Shown here piece after piece: positions 1 through 7,812 of a DNA stretch of 42,838 nt (its first letter is position 1; every line of letters begins with the position of its first letter). The translations under genes were made by a program, and so were the position numbers. Where the stretch lies: contig JAKSUL010000008.1 in the NCBI GenBank assembly GCA_024409055.1, positions 1-42,838 of the forward strand. Reading direction: 5' to 3'. Origin of the DNA: Bacilli bacterium (GTDB lineage: Bacteria > Bacillota_I > Bacilli_A > RFN20 > CAG-826). The notes below the pieces were generated by a model. It searched no databases. It was not told the DNA's origin and saw nothing but the letters and a program-made list of their open reading frames with translations.

Positions 1-71
1 ATCTTTCGCTTTTCAGATTCATCTTTGCCCTTTTTTAGAAAAACGCTCCTATTGATTAATGGAGGAACGTT

Positions 72-461
72 ATGGACAAAAGAATAATGATAGACGCCAA
101 CATAATACTTCGTTATGTGCTTAGAGACGACAAAAGACAAGCTGAAGAAGCCGCATCTTTGATAAGCAGTGGCGTATGCATGACTCTCGATACAATTTTG
201 TCGGAGTGCGTTTATGTTTTGTGGAAGGGCAAGTCGTTCACTAGAGCGGGTGTTTCTTGTGCTTTGGGAAAATTACTTAAACTTGTAACCACAGAAGACA
301 TCAAGACTTCTTCTTTGGCCGTTGAGTGCTTCGGCCTGTTGAACTTAGATTTTGCGGATTGTTTGCTACTGGCCAATTACATTAATCACAAAGTCGCAGT
401 AGCAACATTCGACAAAGATTTGCTAAAGGCCATGAATAAAATCGAAACAAGAAGGGCGTGA
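72..461 (+). CDS. PIN-domain ribonuclease, probable type II toxin
   Basis: A 129-residue protein with the PIN fold of VapC-like toxins. Acidic metal-binding residues lie where the family has them: D8 in MIDANIILRY near the N-terminus, a Glu in the LSECVYVL helix, the DFADCLLLA segment, and ATFDKDL near the end. PIN toxins cut tRNA, rRNA or mRNA using Mg2+. An excellent GGAGGAA Shine-Dalgarno lies just upstream of the ATG. The RelB-like gene starts one base after the stop codon, so the two are translated together and form a toxin-antitoxin pair. The toxin comes first, the reverse of the usual order. Toxin activity is inferred; the PIN fold is seen. Confidence 0.85.
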   Translation: MDKRIMIDANIILRYVLRDDKRQAEEAASLISSGVCMTLDTILSECVYVLWKGKSFTRAGVSCALGKLLKLVTTEDIKTSSLAVECFGLLNLDFADCLLLANYINHKVAVATFDKDLLKAMNKIETRRA

Positions 462-462
462 T

Positions 463-852
463 ATGGAAAATGATGTGAAAATGTATTCCAAGTGTAATAC
501 AATTGATTGCATGAAGAAACAAACGATTTTAAAACCAAAAGATGCAGTCGCACAGATAAGGATCAATGCTTGGGCAAAAACGAAAGCGGAAGAAATCTTG
601 GCCAAGCAAGGTTTAACTTTGGCGGAGGCCGTAAGGATATTCGTAAACTCGATAGTGGTCGCTGAAGGCTTTCCTTTTTATAGAGTCAGCACGGTTGATG
701 GGGATGACGTTAAAGAATACGCTTCCCAGATTTTGCTTAAAGCCGAGAAAAAATCTTGCGAAGACGCCGCTTTAGAATTGGCGGATGAAAAAGAAAAACG
801 TTCTAAAGGTGGTCGTTTGCGCGTTGTGGGCCTCGAAGTCGCGTCGAAATAG
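463..852 (+). CDS. RelB/DinJ-like antitoxin partner of the PIN protein
   Basis: A 129-residue protein. The middle (about residues 30-75) carries a ribbon-helix-helix type segment, AQIRINAWAKTKAEEIL, followed by LTLAEAVRIFVNSIV and GFPF, as in RelB/DinJ antitoxins. That segment normally binds the operon's own operator. The C-terminal 50 residues are charged and probably wrap the toxin. The start is taken at 463, coupled to the preceding stop. An internal ATG at 511 (MKKQTIL) is a plausible alternative that would remove 16 unusual residues. Pairing a RelB-type antitoxin with a PIN toxin is a known mixed combination. The family call is good; which partner is neutralised is inferred from adjacency. 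Confidence 0.75.
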   Translation: MENDVKMYSKCNTIDCMKKQTILKPKDAVAQIRINAWAKTKAEEILAKQGLTLAEAVRIFVNSIVVAEGFPFYRVSTVDGDDVKEYASQILLKAEKKSCEDAALELADEKEKRSKGGRLRVVGLEVASK

Positions 853-935
853 GCACCTTTTAAAAGGAATGTTTTTATCGTCTTTTTCTTTTTGAATAAG
901 ATATGTTCCGAAACTGTTTTTTCGCTTGATTGGTA

Positions 936-962
936 TAAAAAAAGTTCGATTGAATCGAACTT
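936..962 (-). terminator. Rho-independent terminator of tRNA-Ser(GGA)
   Basis: An inverted repeat AAGTTCGA/TCGAACTT is followed on the minus strand by a run of seven U. It sits immediately 3' of the tRNA gene. It may also stop transcription arriving from the toxin-antitoxin pair. Confidence 0.75.
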
Positions 963-971
963 ATTGTTTGC

Positions 972-1062
972 TGGCGGAGGAATAGGGATTCGAACCCTAG
1001 CGCCCGGTTAAGAGCCTACGAGCTTTCCAAGCCCGCCCCTTCGACCACTTGGGTATTCCTCC
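972..1062 (-). tRNA. tRNA-Ser (anticodon GGA)
   Basis: A 91-base class II tRNA. The acceptor stem GGAGGAA pairs with TTCCTCC, followed by discriminator G and an encoded CCA. The anticodon loop TTGGAAA sits on stem CGGGC/GCTCG and gives anticodon GGA, which reads UCC/UCU. There is a long variable arm, and the T arm TAGGG-TTCGAAT-CCCTA is intact. It stands alone with its own promoter (1099-1127) and terminator. Confidence 0.96.
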
Positions 1063-1098
1063 AGGGTATTTGTGTGCCTTTTTTAACAGGCAAGCAAG

Positions 1099-1127
1099 AT
1101 TATACTTATCTAATCTAAATGTTGCAA
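1099..1127 (-). promoter_or_regulatory. Sigma-A-type promoter of tRNA-Ser(GGA)
   Basis: On the minus strand TTGCAA is separated by 17 bases from a perfect TATAAT. The -10 box lies 36 bases from the tRNA 5' end. This is one of the few promoters in the window with a recognisable -35 box. Confidence 0.7.
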
Positions 1128-1153
1128 TGATAGAAATATAGCCTAGGGCTATG

Positions 1154-1176
1154 TGTGATATACTTAATCGCCAATT
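1154..1176 (+). promoter_or_regulatory. Extended -10 promoter next to the rluD-like start
   Basis: TGATATACT (TGn plus TATACT at 1159-1164) ends 12 bases before the ATG at 1177. The expected transcription start lies about 5 bases before the ATG. No Shine-Dalgarno is present. Confidence 0.6.
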
Positions 1177-2142
1177 ATGATAGAAGTTAAGATTGAAAAG
1201 GCCTCCGACGGCCAAAAGGCGGAGAAATTCGTCAAGAAATACCTAAGTGACGCTCCGCTTGGTTTTATTTATAAAGCCTTTAGGAAAAAAGACATTAAGG
1301 CCAATGGCCATTGGATCACAAAAGACGCCGTCCTTCATGAGGGTGATGTCCTTCGTATATACGTCACAGATAAGCAATTAGAAGACTTTAAAAAGCCTCG
1401 CGATGTCACCAAAGCCAAATTCCCTTACGAGATCGTCTATGAAGACGACAATGTCCTTATCGTCAATAAGCCGAAAGGATTATTGGTGTATGGCGACGAA
1501 AAAGGGGTTCGCCTCACTTTAGGGAACGCTGTTCTTAATTATTTGTATTTCTCGGGTTCTTATGATCCCAATAACGCCTCCTTCACGCCTAGCCCGGCAC
1601 ATAGGTTAGATAGAAATACGTCTGGACTTGTTGCTTATGGAAAGACCGATGCTGGTTTGAAGGCCTTAACGGATTTGTTCAAAACCCACGAAAAGATTCA
1701 TAAACATTATCTTGCTTTAGTGGTGGGGGACATCGAAGAAGACGGTGAAGTCAATAAACCCTTAGCAAAAGACGAAGAGACCGGAATGGTCAAAGTCACA
1801 TCTCCTTCAAAAGGGGGCAAAACCGCTCTTACCAAATATCACGTCGTCAAACGCTACGGATATTACACGATGGTGGAGCTTGACCTCATCACCGGAAGAA
1901 CGCATCAGATCAGGGTTCATATGTCTTCCATTGGACATCCTGTTGTCGGAGACGCTAGATATGGTGACTTCTCAGATTGCAGGAAGGTTAAATCCTTGAC
2001 CGGTTTAACTTCGCAGTTCCTCCACGCCTATAAAATGAGCTTTGATGAACTGGACGGAGTCTTATCGAATTTGTCGAATACGACTCACGTTGCTCCACTT
2101 CCAAAGCAATTGGAGACAATCCTCAATAAACTAGTTAAATAG
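1177..2142 (+). CDS. RluA-family (RluC/RluD-like) rRNA pseudouridine synthase
   Basis: A 321-residue enzyme that converts specific uridines of 23S rRNA to pseudouridine. The first 70 or so residues form an S4-like RNA-binding domain, with GFIYKAFRKKDIKANG as the typical strand-helix core. The catalytic domain follows, with the motif HRLDRNTSGLVAYGK near residue 142. Its Asp is the family's nucleophile. The later LITGRTHQIRVH motif is also intact. The length is normal for RluC/RluD. Which uridine is modified cannot be told from sequence. Translation starts without a Shine-Dalgarno, directly behind a -10 box. Confidence 0.93.
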   Translation: MIEVKIEKASDGQKAEKFVKKYLSDAPLGFIYKAFRKKDIKANGHWITKDAVLHEGDVLRIYVTDKQLEDFKKPRDVTKAKFPYEIVYEDDNVLIVNKPKGLLVYGDEKGVRLTLGNAVLNYLYFSGSYDPNNASFTPSPAHRLDRNTSGLVAYGKTDAGLKALTDLFKTHEKIHKHYLALVVGDIEEDGEVNKPLAKDEETGMVKVTSPSKGGKTALTKYHVVKRYGYYTMVELDLITGRTHQIRVHMSSIGHPVVGDARYGDFSDCRKVKSLTGLTSQFLHAYKMSFDELDGVLSNLSNTTHVAPLPKQLETILNKLVK

Positions 2143-2165
2143 ACCATCTCGGCGGTCTATTTTTT
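2139..2165 (+). terminator. Terminator of the rluD-like gene
   Basis: ATAGACC pairs with GGTCTAT across an 8-base loop and is followed by five T. The hairpin overlaps the TAG stop codon. It lies between convergent genes. Confidence 0.8.
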
Positions 2166-2196
2166 ATACGTTGGAATTAAGCGTTTGGCTGGTAGA

Positions 2197-3006
2197 TCAA
2201 AGAAGAAATATTTTGGCAAGTTCTTTAGCCACGCCGTCCTCGTTATTGCTGAATTCGGTGGCGGGGAAGCTTTCTTTTAGAAGCGCGCTTTTGCAGTTTT
2301 TCATCGTGTAGGGGTGCCCGGACACCTTCAAAACCCCGTAATCGTTATCGCTGTCCCCGAAGGCGATGACGTCTTCTTTATCGACATCCATTTCCTTCAT
2401 GATGTATAGGAGGCCTTCTTCTTTTGAAGCGTTTGTTAGATATAGTTCGGCATAAAGGCTATCGGTCCAGTGGCGGTAGCCAAAATTGAGGTGTTTATAT
2501 TTTGAGATTATGGCGATGATCTTGTCGTCAAATTGGTGTTCGGCCTTGAAGATGCAGGTCATCGGATCAACGTCCAGAGTTTTATAAACCTCACCCAAAC
2601 GATGCTCCATGCCTTTATACCAGAAGAAACGGTCCAAATGAGGGTCATAGACATCGCTATAAATTGTGGCGTCTGATTCGCACATGAAAGACGTGGTCAT
2701 CTCTTTGCTCGCCTCATATATCTCTTTTATGGCTTCCTTTTTAAAGGAAAGGCGTAGAGGCGGGAAGCTTTCGTCGCTTGGATTAAAGATATAGGCGCCG
2801 TTATAGACGATGATAGGGGACTTTAAACCCAAATCTTCGTAATACCCTTTCATCGACCTATAGGGACGGCCTGAGTTCAAAACCACGATGTGTCCCATCG
2901 CGGATAATTTTTGGAGTATTTCTTTCGTGTATGAAGAAAGGAGGTGCTCGTCATTAAGAAGAGTACCATCCATATCTACGGTGATGATTTTTCTTTTATT
3001 CTCCAT
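2197..3006 (-). CDS. Cof-type HAD-superfamily phosphatase
   Basis: A 269-residue hydrolase of the Cof/YidA class, which dephosphorylates sugar phosphates, pyridoxal phosphate or FMN. Motif I VDMDGTLLND (nucleophile and acid/base Asp) is at the N-terminus. VVLNSGRPY is motif II. The terminal GDSDND motif binds Mg2+, and the large cap domain between is typical of class IIB. The start was chosen at ATG 3004-3006 (MENKRKII), which overlaps the end of trpS by 11 bases. Upstream in-frame ATGs at 3012 and 3024 are possible. No good ribosome site is visible, so translation is probably coupled to trpS. The substrate is unknown. Confidence 0.9.
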   Translation of the reverse strand: MENKRKIITVDMDGTLLNDEHLLSSYTKEILQKLSAMGHIVVLNSGRPYRSMKGYYEDLGLKSPIIVYNGAYIFNPSDESFPPLRLSFKKEAIKEIYEASKEMTTSFMCESDATIYSDVYDPHLDRFFWYKGMEHRLGEVYKTLDVDPMTCIFKAEHQFDDKIIAIISKYKHLNFGYRHWTDSLYAELYLTNASKEEGLLYIMKEMDVDKEDVIAFGDSDNDYGVLKVSGHPYTMKNCKSALLKESFPATEFSNNEDGVAKELAKIFLL

Positions 3007-3988
3007 CGACATCGAGGAGGCCAACGGCCTTCTGGACTCTCTTTAGAGTCTTGTTGGCGACTTGGCTCGCCCTTTCTTGTCCGATGCGAAGGACTTCGAG
3101 ATAAGACTTGTTTGCGATTATCTCTTCATAACGGGCTTTGAACGGTCCCATTTCTTCGACGACTGCATCGGCGACTTCGCGTTTGAAGTCCCCGTATCTA
3201 TATCCCTCGAAGTGCTTTTCGGCTTCTTCAATGCTGATTTCTTTTAGTGAAGCATATATGGTCAAAAGGTTAGAGACGCCCGGCTTGTTCTCCTTATCGT
3301 ATTTAACTTCCGATCCGGAGTCGGTGACCGCGGACATGATCTTCTTTCTCATCGTGTTGAGGTCGTCTTTAAGGAAGATGTCGCCTTTTGGATCGCTCTT
3401 GCTCATTTTGACAGTCGGATCGCTTAATGACATGATCCTAGCTCCGACTTTGTTGACTTTGTAATTCGGGACCACGAGGATGTCGCCGTATCTCTTGTTG
3501 ATGCGGTTAGCTAAATCACGGGTGATTTCGACGTGTTGAACCTGGTCTTCTCCGACCGGGACGATATCGGCATCATAAAGCAAGATATCGCAGGCCATGA
3601 GGACCGGGTAAGCGAATAATCCTAGTCCGATGGCGGAATCCTTCATCTTGGCGCTTTTTTCTTTAAACTGCGTCATTCTGGAGAGTTCGCCCATGTATAG
3701 ATAGTTTTGGAGGATGCTATTGAGCTCGCTGTGGGCGGAGACGCTGGACTGAACGAAGATGGTGCTCTTTTTCGGATCTAATCCCGACGCCAAATAAAAC
3801 GCGGCTAAGTCGCGGGTGTTGTCGTTTAAGAACTTTGGGTCGATCGGAAGGGTCAACGCGTGGAGGTCGGCGATGAAAATGAAAACCTCGCCGCTATCTT
3901 GGAAATCCTTGAAGTGTTTCAAGGCTCCGATGTAGTTGCCTAATGTAAGTTGTCCAGTCGGCTTAATGCCAGAAAGAATCCTAGTCAT
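2996..3988 (-). CDS. trpS: Tryptophanyl-tRNA synthetase
   Basis: A 330-residue class I synthetase charging tRNA-Trp. The HIGH-like signature appears as TGQLTLGNYIGAL at the N-terminus, and the KMSKS loop is seen exactly (KMSKSDP, about residue 194). GEDQVQHVEITRDLA, which lines the Trp pocket, is present. The length matches bacterial TrpS. A GGAGGAT site lies upstream of the ATG. There is no room for a T-box leader: the -10 box is only 25 bases from the start. The -10 box is buried in a perfect palindrome (4007-4024). The HAD gene overlaps its 3' end. Confidence 0.97.
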   Translation of the reverse strand: MTRILSGIKPTGQLTLGNYIGALKHFKDFQDSGEVFIFIADLHALTLPIDPKFLNDNTRDLAAFYLASGLDPKKSTIFVQSSVSAHSELNSILQNYLYMGELSRMTQFKEKSAKMKDSAIGLGLFAYPVLMACDILLYDADIVPVGEDQVQHVEITRDLANRINKRYGDILVVPNYKVNKVGARIMSLSDPTVKMSKSDPKGDIFLKDDLNTMRKKIMSAVTDSGSEVKYDKENKPGVSNLLTIYASLKEISIEEAEKHFEGYRYGDFKREVADAVVEEMGPFKARYEEIIANKSYLEVLRIGQERASQVANKTLKRVQKAVGLLDVDGE

Positions 3989-4006
3989 GGGAAATATCCT
4001 CCATAT

Positions 4007-4024
4007 CCGCCTAATTATAGGCGG
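4007..4024 (-). promoter_or_regulatory. Palindrome over the trpS -10 box
   Basis: CCGCCTATAATTAGGCGG (minus strand) is a perfect 7-base inverted repeat around the promoter's TATAAT. It could be an operator that blocks polymerase, or a hairpin at the transcript start. The spx promoter lies immediately beyond it on the other strand. Confidence 0.55.
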
Positions 4025-4056
4025 TTATATTGTTTCTTCAAATGCTCTAGAGGGTA

Positions 4057-4071
4057 TATACTAAAGGTGCG
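4057..4071 (+). promoter_or_regulatory. -10 box next to the spx start codon
   Basis: TATACT at 4057-4062 ends 9 bases before the ATG at 4072. The message would have almost no leader. Confidence 0.55.
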
Positions 4072-4527
4072 ATGATAAAAATCTACGTATCTCCAAGCTG
4101 CAGTTCGTGCCGCAAAGTCAAAAAATGGTTCGATGAACAGAAGATTCCGTATACTTCTCAAAACATCTTCGGGCCTACTTTAAGCGCGACTGATCTCAAA
4201 GAGATCATTTCCAAATGCGAAAACGGCACGGACGATATTATTTCTCCTCGCAGCAAAATCGTCATGGAACAAAACATCAAGTTCGATGACATGAAGATTT
4301 CCGAACTCATCGAGTTCATCAGGAAAAACCCATCCGTCTTGAAACGCCCTATTATCGTTGATGACAAGAGGGTCCAGGTCGGATACAACGAAGAAGAGAT
4401 TGAAATATTCATCCCCAGAGCCAGAAGATTCGCCGAGAGCCTTTGCTCTTCTTGCAATTGCGACCAGTGGGGCCAATGCGATTTCTCGAAGCATGCGGTG
4501 GAGGAAAAGAAAGAAAATGACGATTAA
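4072..4527 (+). CDS. spx: Spx-family redox-sensing transcription regulator with Cys-rich tail
   Basis: A 151-residue ArsC/Spx-family protein that acts on the RNA polymerase alpha C-terminal domain during thiol stress. The redox switch C10-S-S-C13 is intact. So is the RPIIVD segment (about 92-97) with the conserved Arg, followed by VQVGYNEEEI, which is typical of Spx rather than arsenate reductase. B. subtilis Spx ends near residue 131. Here the protein continues with C125, C128, C130, C136 and H141, a compact possible metal site. It is transcribed from a promoter almost on the start codon and overlaps the zinc-ribbon gene downstream by 11 bases. Confidence 0.9.
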   Translation: MIKIYVSPSCSSCRKVKKWFDEQKIPYTSQNIFGPTLSATDLKEIISKCENGTDDIISPRSKIVMEQNIKFDDMKISELIEFIRKNPSVLKRPIIVDDKRVQVGYNEEEIEIFIPRARRFAESLCSSCNCDQWGQCDFSKHAVEEKKENDD

Positions 4528-4741
4528 AATTGAAGAAGAAGTTACCCTCAAATTCAGGGTCAAATGCGAATATTGCCATACGACATTCACCTATGAGCAA
4601 AGCGATTTAGGGTTTAGGCCGTGGTATCCAAAAGGATTTGTCTATTGCCCGAAGTGCCAAAAGCCGCTTAGGCATAAGCCGGAAGAATACTTAGTCAAAG
4701 AAGGCAAGGCCACGATCGAGGCCGAAGTCGTCGATAAATAG
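4517..4741 (+). CDS. Small zinc-ribbon protein
   Basis: A 74-residue protein with two CxxC knuckles, CEYC (about 17-20) and CPKC (about 44-47), around a short beta segment. This is a single structural zinc ribbon. The start at 4517 is supported by GGAGGA at 4499-4504; longer upstream frames in this phase are not coding. It overlaps the spx stop and shares its transcript and terminator. This may link it to thiol or zinc stress. No specific function is recognised. Confidence 0.75.
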   Translation: MTIKIEEEVTLKFRVKCEYCHTTFTYEQSDLGFRPWYPKGFVYCPKCQKPLRHKPEEYLVKEGKATIEAEVVDK

Positions 4742-4749
4742 TAAATGAG

Positions 4750-4777
4750 CCAAGGCATAATCTCGCCTTGGTTTTTT
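4750..4777 (+). terminator. Terminator of the spx operon
   Basis: CCAAGGC and GCCTTGG form a perfect 7-base stem with an 8-base loop, followed by six T. Confidence 0.92.
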
Positions 4778-4890
4778 GACGCTTACGAGTTGAATTAATG
4801 AGAAAAATCCTTCTCCAAAATATATTTTGGTTTCCTAAGCCGTTTATTCGTATATAGTAAGGTATCTTTACATGGCCAAAGGAGGTCTTT

Positions 4891-6462
4891 ATGAAGGGAA
4901 TATTCAAGTTTCTTATTATCGCGGGATGTGTGATTGCGGTCCCCGTGGTCGCCGCATACGCTTGCTTTTACGATGGTTCTAGAAAAGACATCAAGACTTC
5001 TGAGAACTACGACGTAAAAAAACTTATGCCTAACAAAGTGGCTAGGGCTATGAGCAACACCAAAACCACCGGAAAGATTTCCGTTGGATTCCAAGAACAA
5101 GATTTCGACGATCTTCTTGGAAGTTTGGTTGCTTCAAACGAGAACGTCTCCAAATTCGTTAAACAAGCCTATATCGAGATCAATGGTGATGAATACGTCT
5201 TCGTTGTGTCGGCTGAGGTCCCGATGTTTAAAACCGCGATCAGGCTTTACACGAATCTCATCTCCCAAAAAGGCGAAGACGGTAAGGATGAATACACATT
5301 CAAGATCAACAACATTAAGTTGGGCCGCATCTCCCATTTGGATCAACTCGCCATCGCGGTTGCCAAAAACTTCATCAGTGATGACGTTATCGCTGAGGCT
5401 TTGGCAAAAGCCGGCTTCCATATGACGGTCTCCCTCGAAAAAGGCATCATCACCTACAAAGAAGCCGATTTGATTGCTGACGTTACCTCTAGACTCTCCA
5501 AGACCGCCACCGAAGAAACAAGCCTCTTCCTTTCCGTTATGGACGATCTCTTCTTTAACGATTATTTGACTTTGAATACCAGGGATAGCATCGATTTCAA
5601 TATCGAACTTGCCCCTTTCGCAAGTAACGCTACGGGCATGATTGATGATTCTAAATCCCAAACCATCGACCTTGAAACTTGCGCGGCTAAAGCCAAGATC
5701 CTCGTTAAGGCTGACACGATCGACGAAGAGCATCTCCAGGCTACCTTCGAATATCTTGTCCACGGATATGATAGAAGCGCTGAAGACTTCAAAACCTACA
5801 TCGCCGCCAAGGACTTAAACGCGGTCGGGATCGCCGATCCTTCCGCCTACTCTGGCGTTGTCACTTGCAATCCTCGCCCTCTTTCCGAAATCGTCGGTGA
5901 ACAGACGGTTTCCATCCCTGAGCTCATGATGGGTGGAGATATTACCTTCATGACCGAGGCCCAAGCCAATGAATATGTGGCGGGAACCGGCATGATCGGC
6001 TTCTCCTACCTCATCCATGACGAGGATTACGAAAACGTTTCATATGTCAGCATCGATAATTTCTATGGCAACTTGTTCCGCAAAGACGGAGTTGGTCACC
6101 TTGCTTTGGTCGCCGGCGTCAATTTCACCGGTTATGAAACCTCCGTTATATTCGACCTTACCCAAAATGAAGCCGCTTCGAATGGATACGCCATCACGTT
6201 CAATGTGGATTCGATCCATTTCGGCGAATACGCCACAAACGGAGCCTTAAGCGATTACCTATTCAAGCTTCTTGGAGCTTCCCTAGCTGGAGATAGCACC
6301 ATCAAAGTCGATTACGAGCATAAATCCGTCACCGTCGATTTCTCGTCTTCTATCGATGAGGCCACCAAACTTGCGGTTGCCGCCATCGGAACCCCAACCA
6401 TGAGGGTTGAAGGAAACGGAATCGAAGACGCTGGACGTGTCGTCGCTTCAATCGCTGCATAA
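4891..6462 (+). CDS. Membrane-anchored extracytoplasmic protein of unknown function
   Basis: A 523-residue protein with one N-terminal hydrophobic helix (about residues 5-24, FLIIAGCVIAVPVVAAYACF). The body is long, soluble, and rich in Asp, Ser and Thr. It probably sits outside the membrane, tethered by this helix or by an uncleaved signal. I recognise no catalytic motif. Two parts of the body have similar beta-rich character (KINNIKLGRISHLDQLAIAVA near 150 and FNVDSIHFGEYATNGALSDY near 445), which may reflect an internal duplication. A strong AAAGGAGG site fixes the start, a TATAGT -10 box lies at about 4854, and a clear terminator follows. It is monocistronic. Confidence 0.8.
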   Translation: MKGIFKFLIIAGCVIAVPVVAAYACFYDGSRKDIKTSENYDVKKLMPNKVARAMSNTKTTGKISVGFQEQDFDDLLGSLVASNENVSKFVKQAYIEINGDEYVFVVSAEVPMFKTAIRLYTNLISQKGEDGKDEYTFKINNIKLGRISHLDQLAIAVAKNFISDDVIAEALAKAGFHMTVSLEKGIITYKEADLIADVTSRLSKTATEETSLFLSVMDDLFFNDYLTLNTRDSIDFNIELAPFASNATGMIDDSKSQTIDLETCAAKAKILVKADTIDEEHLQATFEYLVHGYDRSAEDFKTYIAAKDLNAVGIADPSAYSGVVTCNPRPLSEIVGEQTVSIPELMMGGDITFMTEAQANEYVAGTGMIGFSYLIHDEDYENVSYVSIDNFYGNLFRKDGVGHLALVAGVNFTGYETSVIFDLTQNEAASNGYAITFNVDSIHFGEYATNGALSDYLFKLLGASLAGDSTIKVDYEHKSVTVDFSSSIDEATKLAVAAIGTPTMRVEGNGIEDAGRVVASIAA

Positions 6463-6472
6463 AAATGAAATA

Positions 6473-6497
6473 AAGCCCAGTTCCCGCTGGGCTTTTT
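6473..6497 (+). terminator. Terminator after the anchored protein
   Basis: AAGCCCAG and CTGGGCTT form an 8-base stem with a short loop and a T-rich tail. Confidence 0.92.
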
Positions 6498-6511
6498 CTT
6501 TTAGAAAAGAG

Positions 6512-6525
6512 TATAGTTTATCCAT
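6512..6525 (+). promoter_or_regulatory. -10 box next to the SGNH hydrolase start
   Basis: TATAGT at 6512-6517 ends 8 bases before the ATG. There is no Shine-Dalgarno; the transcript would be leaderless or nearly so. Confidence 0.55.
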
Positions 6526-7182
6526 ATGATTATTAATTTTTTGGGTGATTCCATCACCGAAAGCGCCGGAGCTTCCTCCCCGGAAAAAGGATATGTCGCA
6601 GTTGCTTCTTCTTGCTTAGGGGCGACCGGACGCAATTACGGAATCGGAGGAACTCGCATCGCCGTTCAAAAAATGCCGACTTTGAGAGCTCCGTTATTCG
6701 ATCAAACCTTCTATTCGAGAGCCCTTACCATGGAAAAAGACGCGGACGTTGTCTTTGTCTTTGGCGGCACGAATGACTTCGGACACGGAGACGCCCTCAT
6801 GGGTGAGATGGATTCCTTTGACCCATACACCTTCTGCGGCGCGGTCAATCACCTCTTCGCATACTTAGCCAAGGAATACGGCAAAGAGAAGGTCGTCATC
6901 CTTCTTCCAATCCATCGTTGGGACGAAGATTCGGATAGGGGAGACAACTACTGCTTGAAACCAGCCCCTGTCGGAACTCTTGAAGATTATCGCGCCGTCT
7001 TGAAGAAAGACGCTGAAAAATACGGCTTCCTCGTTGCCGATCTTCGCGAAGCCCTTGGAAAGCCATCCTCGAATAAACCCGAAAGCATGTTTATCGATGG
7101 TCTCCATCCAAACGATGCCGGACATAAAAAGCTCGGCGAAGAAGTCGCCAAGTTTATTAAGGAACATTTCCCTAACAAATAA
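6526..7182 (+). CDS. SGNH/GDSL-family hydrolase
   Basis: A 218-residue serine esterase or lipase of the SGNH fold. Block I is LGDSIT with the catalytic Ser at residue 9. The Gly of block II is in NYGIGG. Block III is GGTNDFG, with the oxyanion Asn. Block V is DGLHPNDAGH, carrying the Asp-His of the triad. No signal peptide is present, so it acts in the cytoplasm. Likely substrates are acyl or acetyl esters, possibly on sugars; the specificity is unknown. It is a single-gene unit with a -10 box almost touching the ATG and a strong bidirectional terminator. Confidence 0.92.
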   Translation: MIINFLGDSITESAGASSPEKGYVAVASSCLGATGRNYGIGGTRIAVQKMPTLRAPLFDQTFYSRALTMEKDADVVFVFGGTNDFGHGDALMGEMDSFDPYTFCGAVNHLFAYLAKEYGKEKVVILLPIHRWDEDSDRGDNYCLKPAPVGTLEDYRAVLKKDAEKYGFLVADLREALGKPSSNKPESMFIDGLHPNDAGHKKLGEEVAKFIKEHFPNK

Positions 7183-7190
7183 AGACATAA

Positions 7191-7214
7191 AAAACTCGGA
7201 GCGATCCGAGTTTT
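7191..7214. terminator. Bidirectional terminator between convergent genes
   Basis: AAAACTCGGA and TCCGAGTTTT form a perfect 10-base stem with a GCGA loop. U-runs lie on both sides, serving the SGNH gene and the CYTH gene. The stop codon of the CYTH gene lies inside it. Confidence 0.9.
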
Positions 7215-7785
7215 ATTTTTGAATGGCTTTGAAAGCGCGACCCGTTTTGCTGATTTTATTGAACGATACGGGTATGCCGTTTCTTTCTAAGAGGCCTCTT
7301 AATATGTTTTCGGCTCCATCTTTATCGCTATATTCGAATTCGACTTCGTAATCGACTTGATTCGAGAATTCGTTTTTGTCGATAGATAATAGTCCGCCTT
7401 CGTATGATACGTCGGTGCGTGTAGTGGTGAGATGGGTGATGATATATAAATCTTTGGTGTTCACGCAAAGCGATTTTAAGAAATCCTCGACTTCGCCGTT
7501 TGGGAATTCGCCTCTTAATTTATAGGCCTCGAATTCTTCTTCGCTGATGTTTTGGTTCTTCTCCAATAAGCCTTCATCGATTGGCTTTTTCAAAGTCAAT
7601 TCATGCTGGCCTTTTTTCGTCCTGATACGAAGCGAAACGCCTTTGCTTTTGAGAACTCTATTTTCTGTATCTATGTAATAGTTAGTTTGCTTATAACTTG
7701 GCAAGTCCTTGAAAAGGGCGACTAGTTTTTGATAGTTGTTTTCGCTAACGAGGACTTTGGCTTCGATTTCAACGGCGTTTGGCAT
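7213..7785 (-). CDS. CYTH-domain protein (YjbK-like)
   Basis: A 190-residue single-domain CYTH protein (triphosphate tunnel family: adenylate cyclase IV, thiamine triphosphatase). The N-terminal EIEAK signature is present. The basic/acidic strands that line the tunnel are visible: YYIDTENRVLKSKGVSLRIR, HELTLKKP, YEGGLLSIDKNEF and DYEVEFEY. In Firmicutes the family is represented by YjbK; activity on inorganic triphosphate or similar substrates is the family expectation. It is transcribed divergently from the EIIB-like gene, from overlapping -10 boxes. Confidence 0.9.
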   Translation of the reverse strand: MPNAVEIEAKVLVSENNYQKLVALFKDLPSYKQTNYYIDTENRVLKSKGVSLRIRTKKGQHELTLKKPIDEGLLEKNQNISEEEFEAYKLRGEFPNGEVEDFLKSLCVNTKDLYIITHLTTTRTDVSYEGGLLSIDKNEFSNQVDYEVEFEYSDKDGAENILRGLLERNGIPVSFNKISKTGRAFKAIQK

Positions 7786-7801
7786 ATTCTTTTCTCTTGT
7801 G

Positions 7802-7812
7802 TGGTATTATAT
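7802..7812. promoter_or_regulatory. Overlapping divergent -10 boxes
   Basis: One AT segment reads TATTAT on the plus strand (7805-7810, preceded by TGG). It reads TATAAT on the minus strand (7806-7811). It can drive both flanking divergent genes: the plus gene starts 7 bases away and the minus gene 20 bases away. Confidence 0.6.

Noticed and set aside
3989-4071. T-box leader for trpS or proS
   Set aside because: The trpS leader is about 20 bases and proS follows 5 bases after another gene. Neither has room for a T-box.
5134-5763. A 209-codon minus-strand frame
   Set aside because: It is antisense to the anchored 523-residue protein, which has a strong ribosome site, promoter and terminator.
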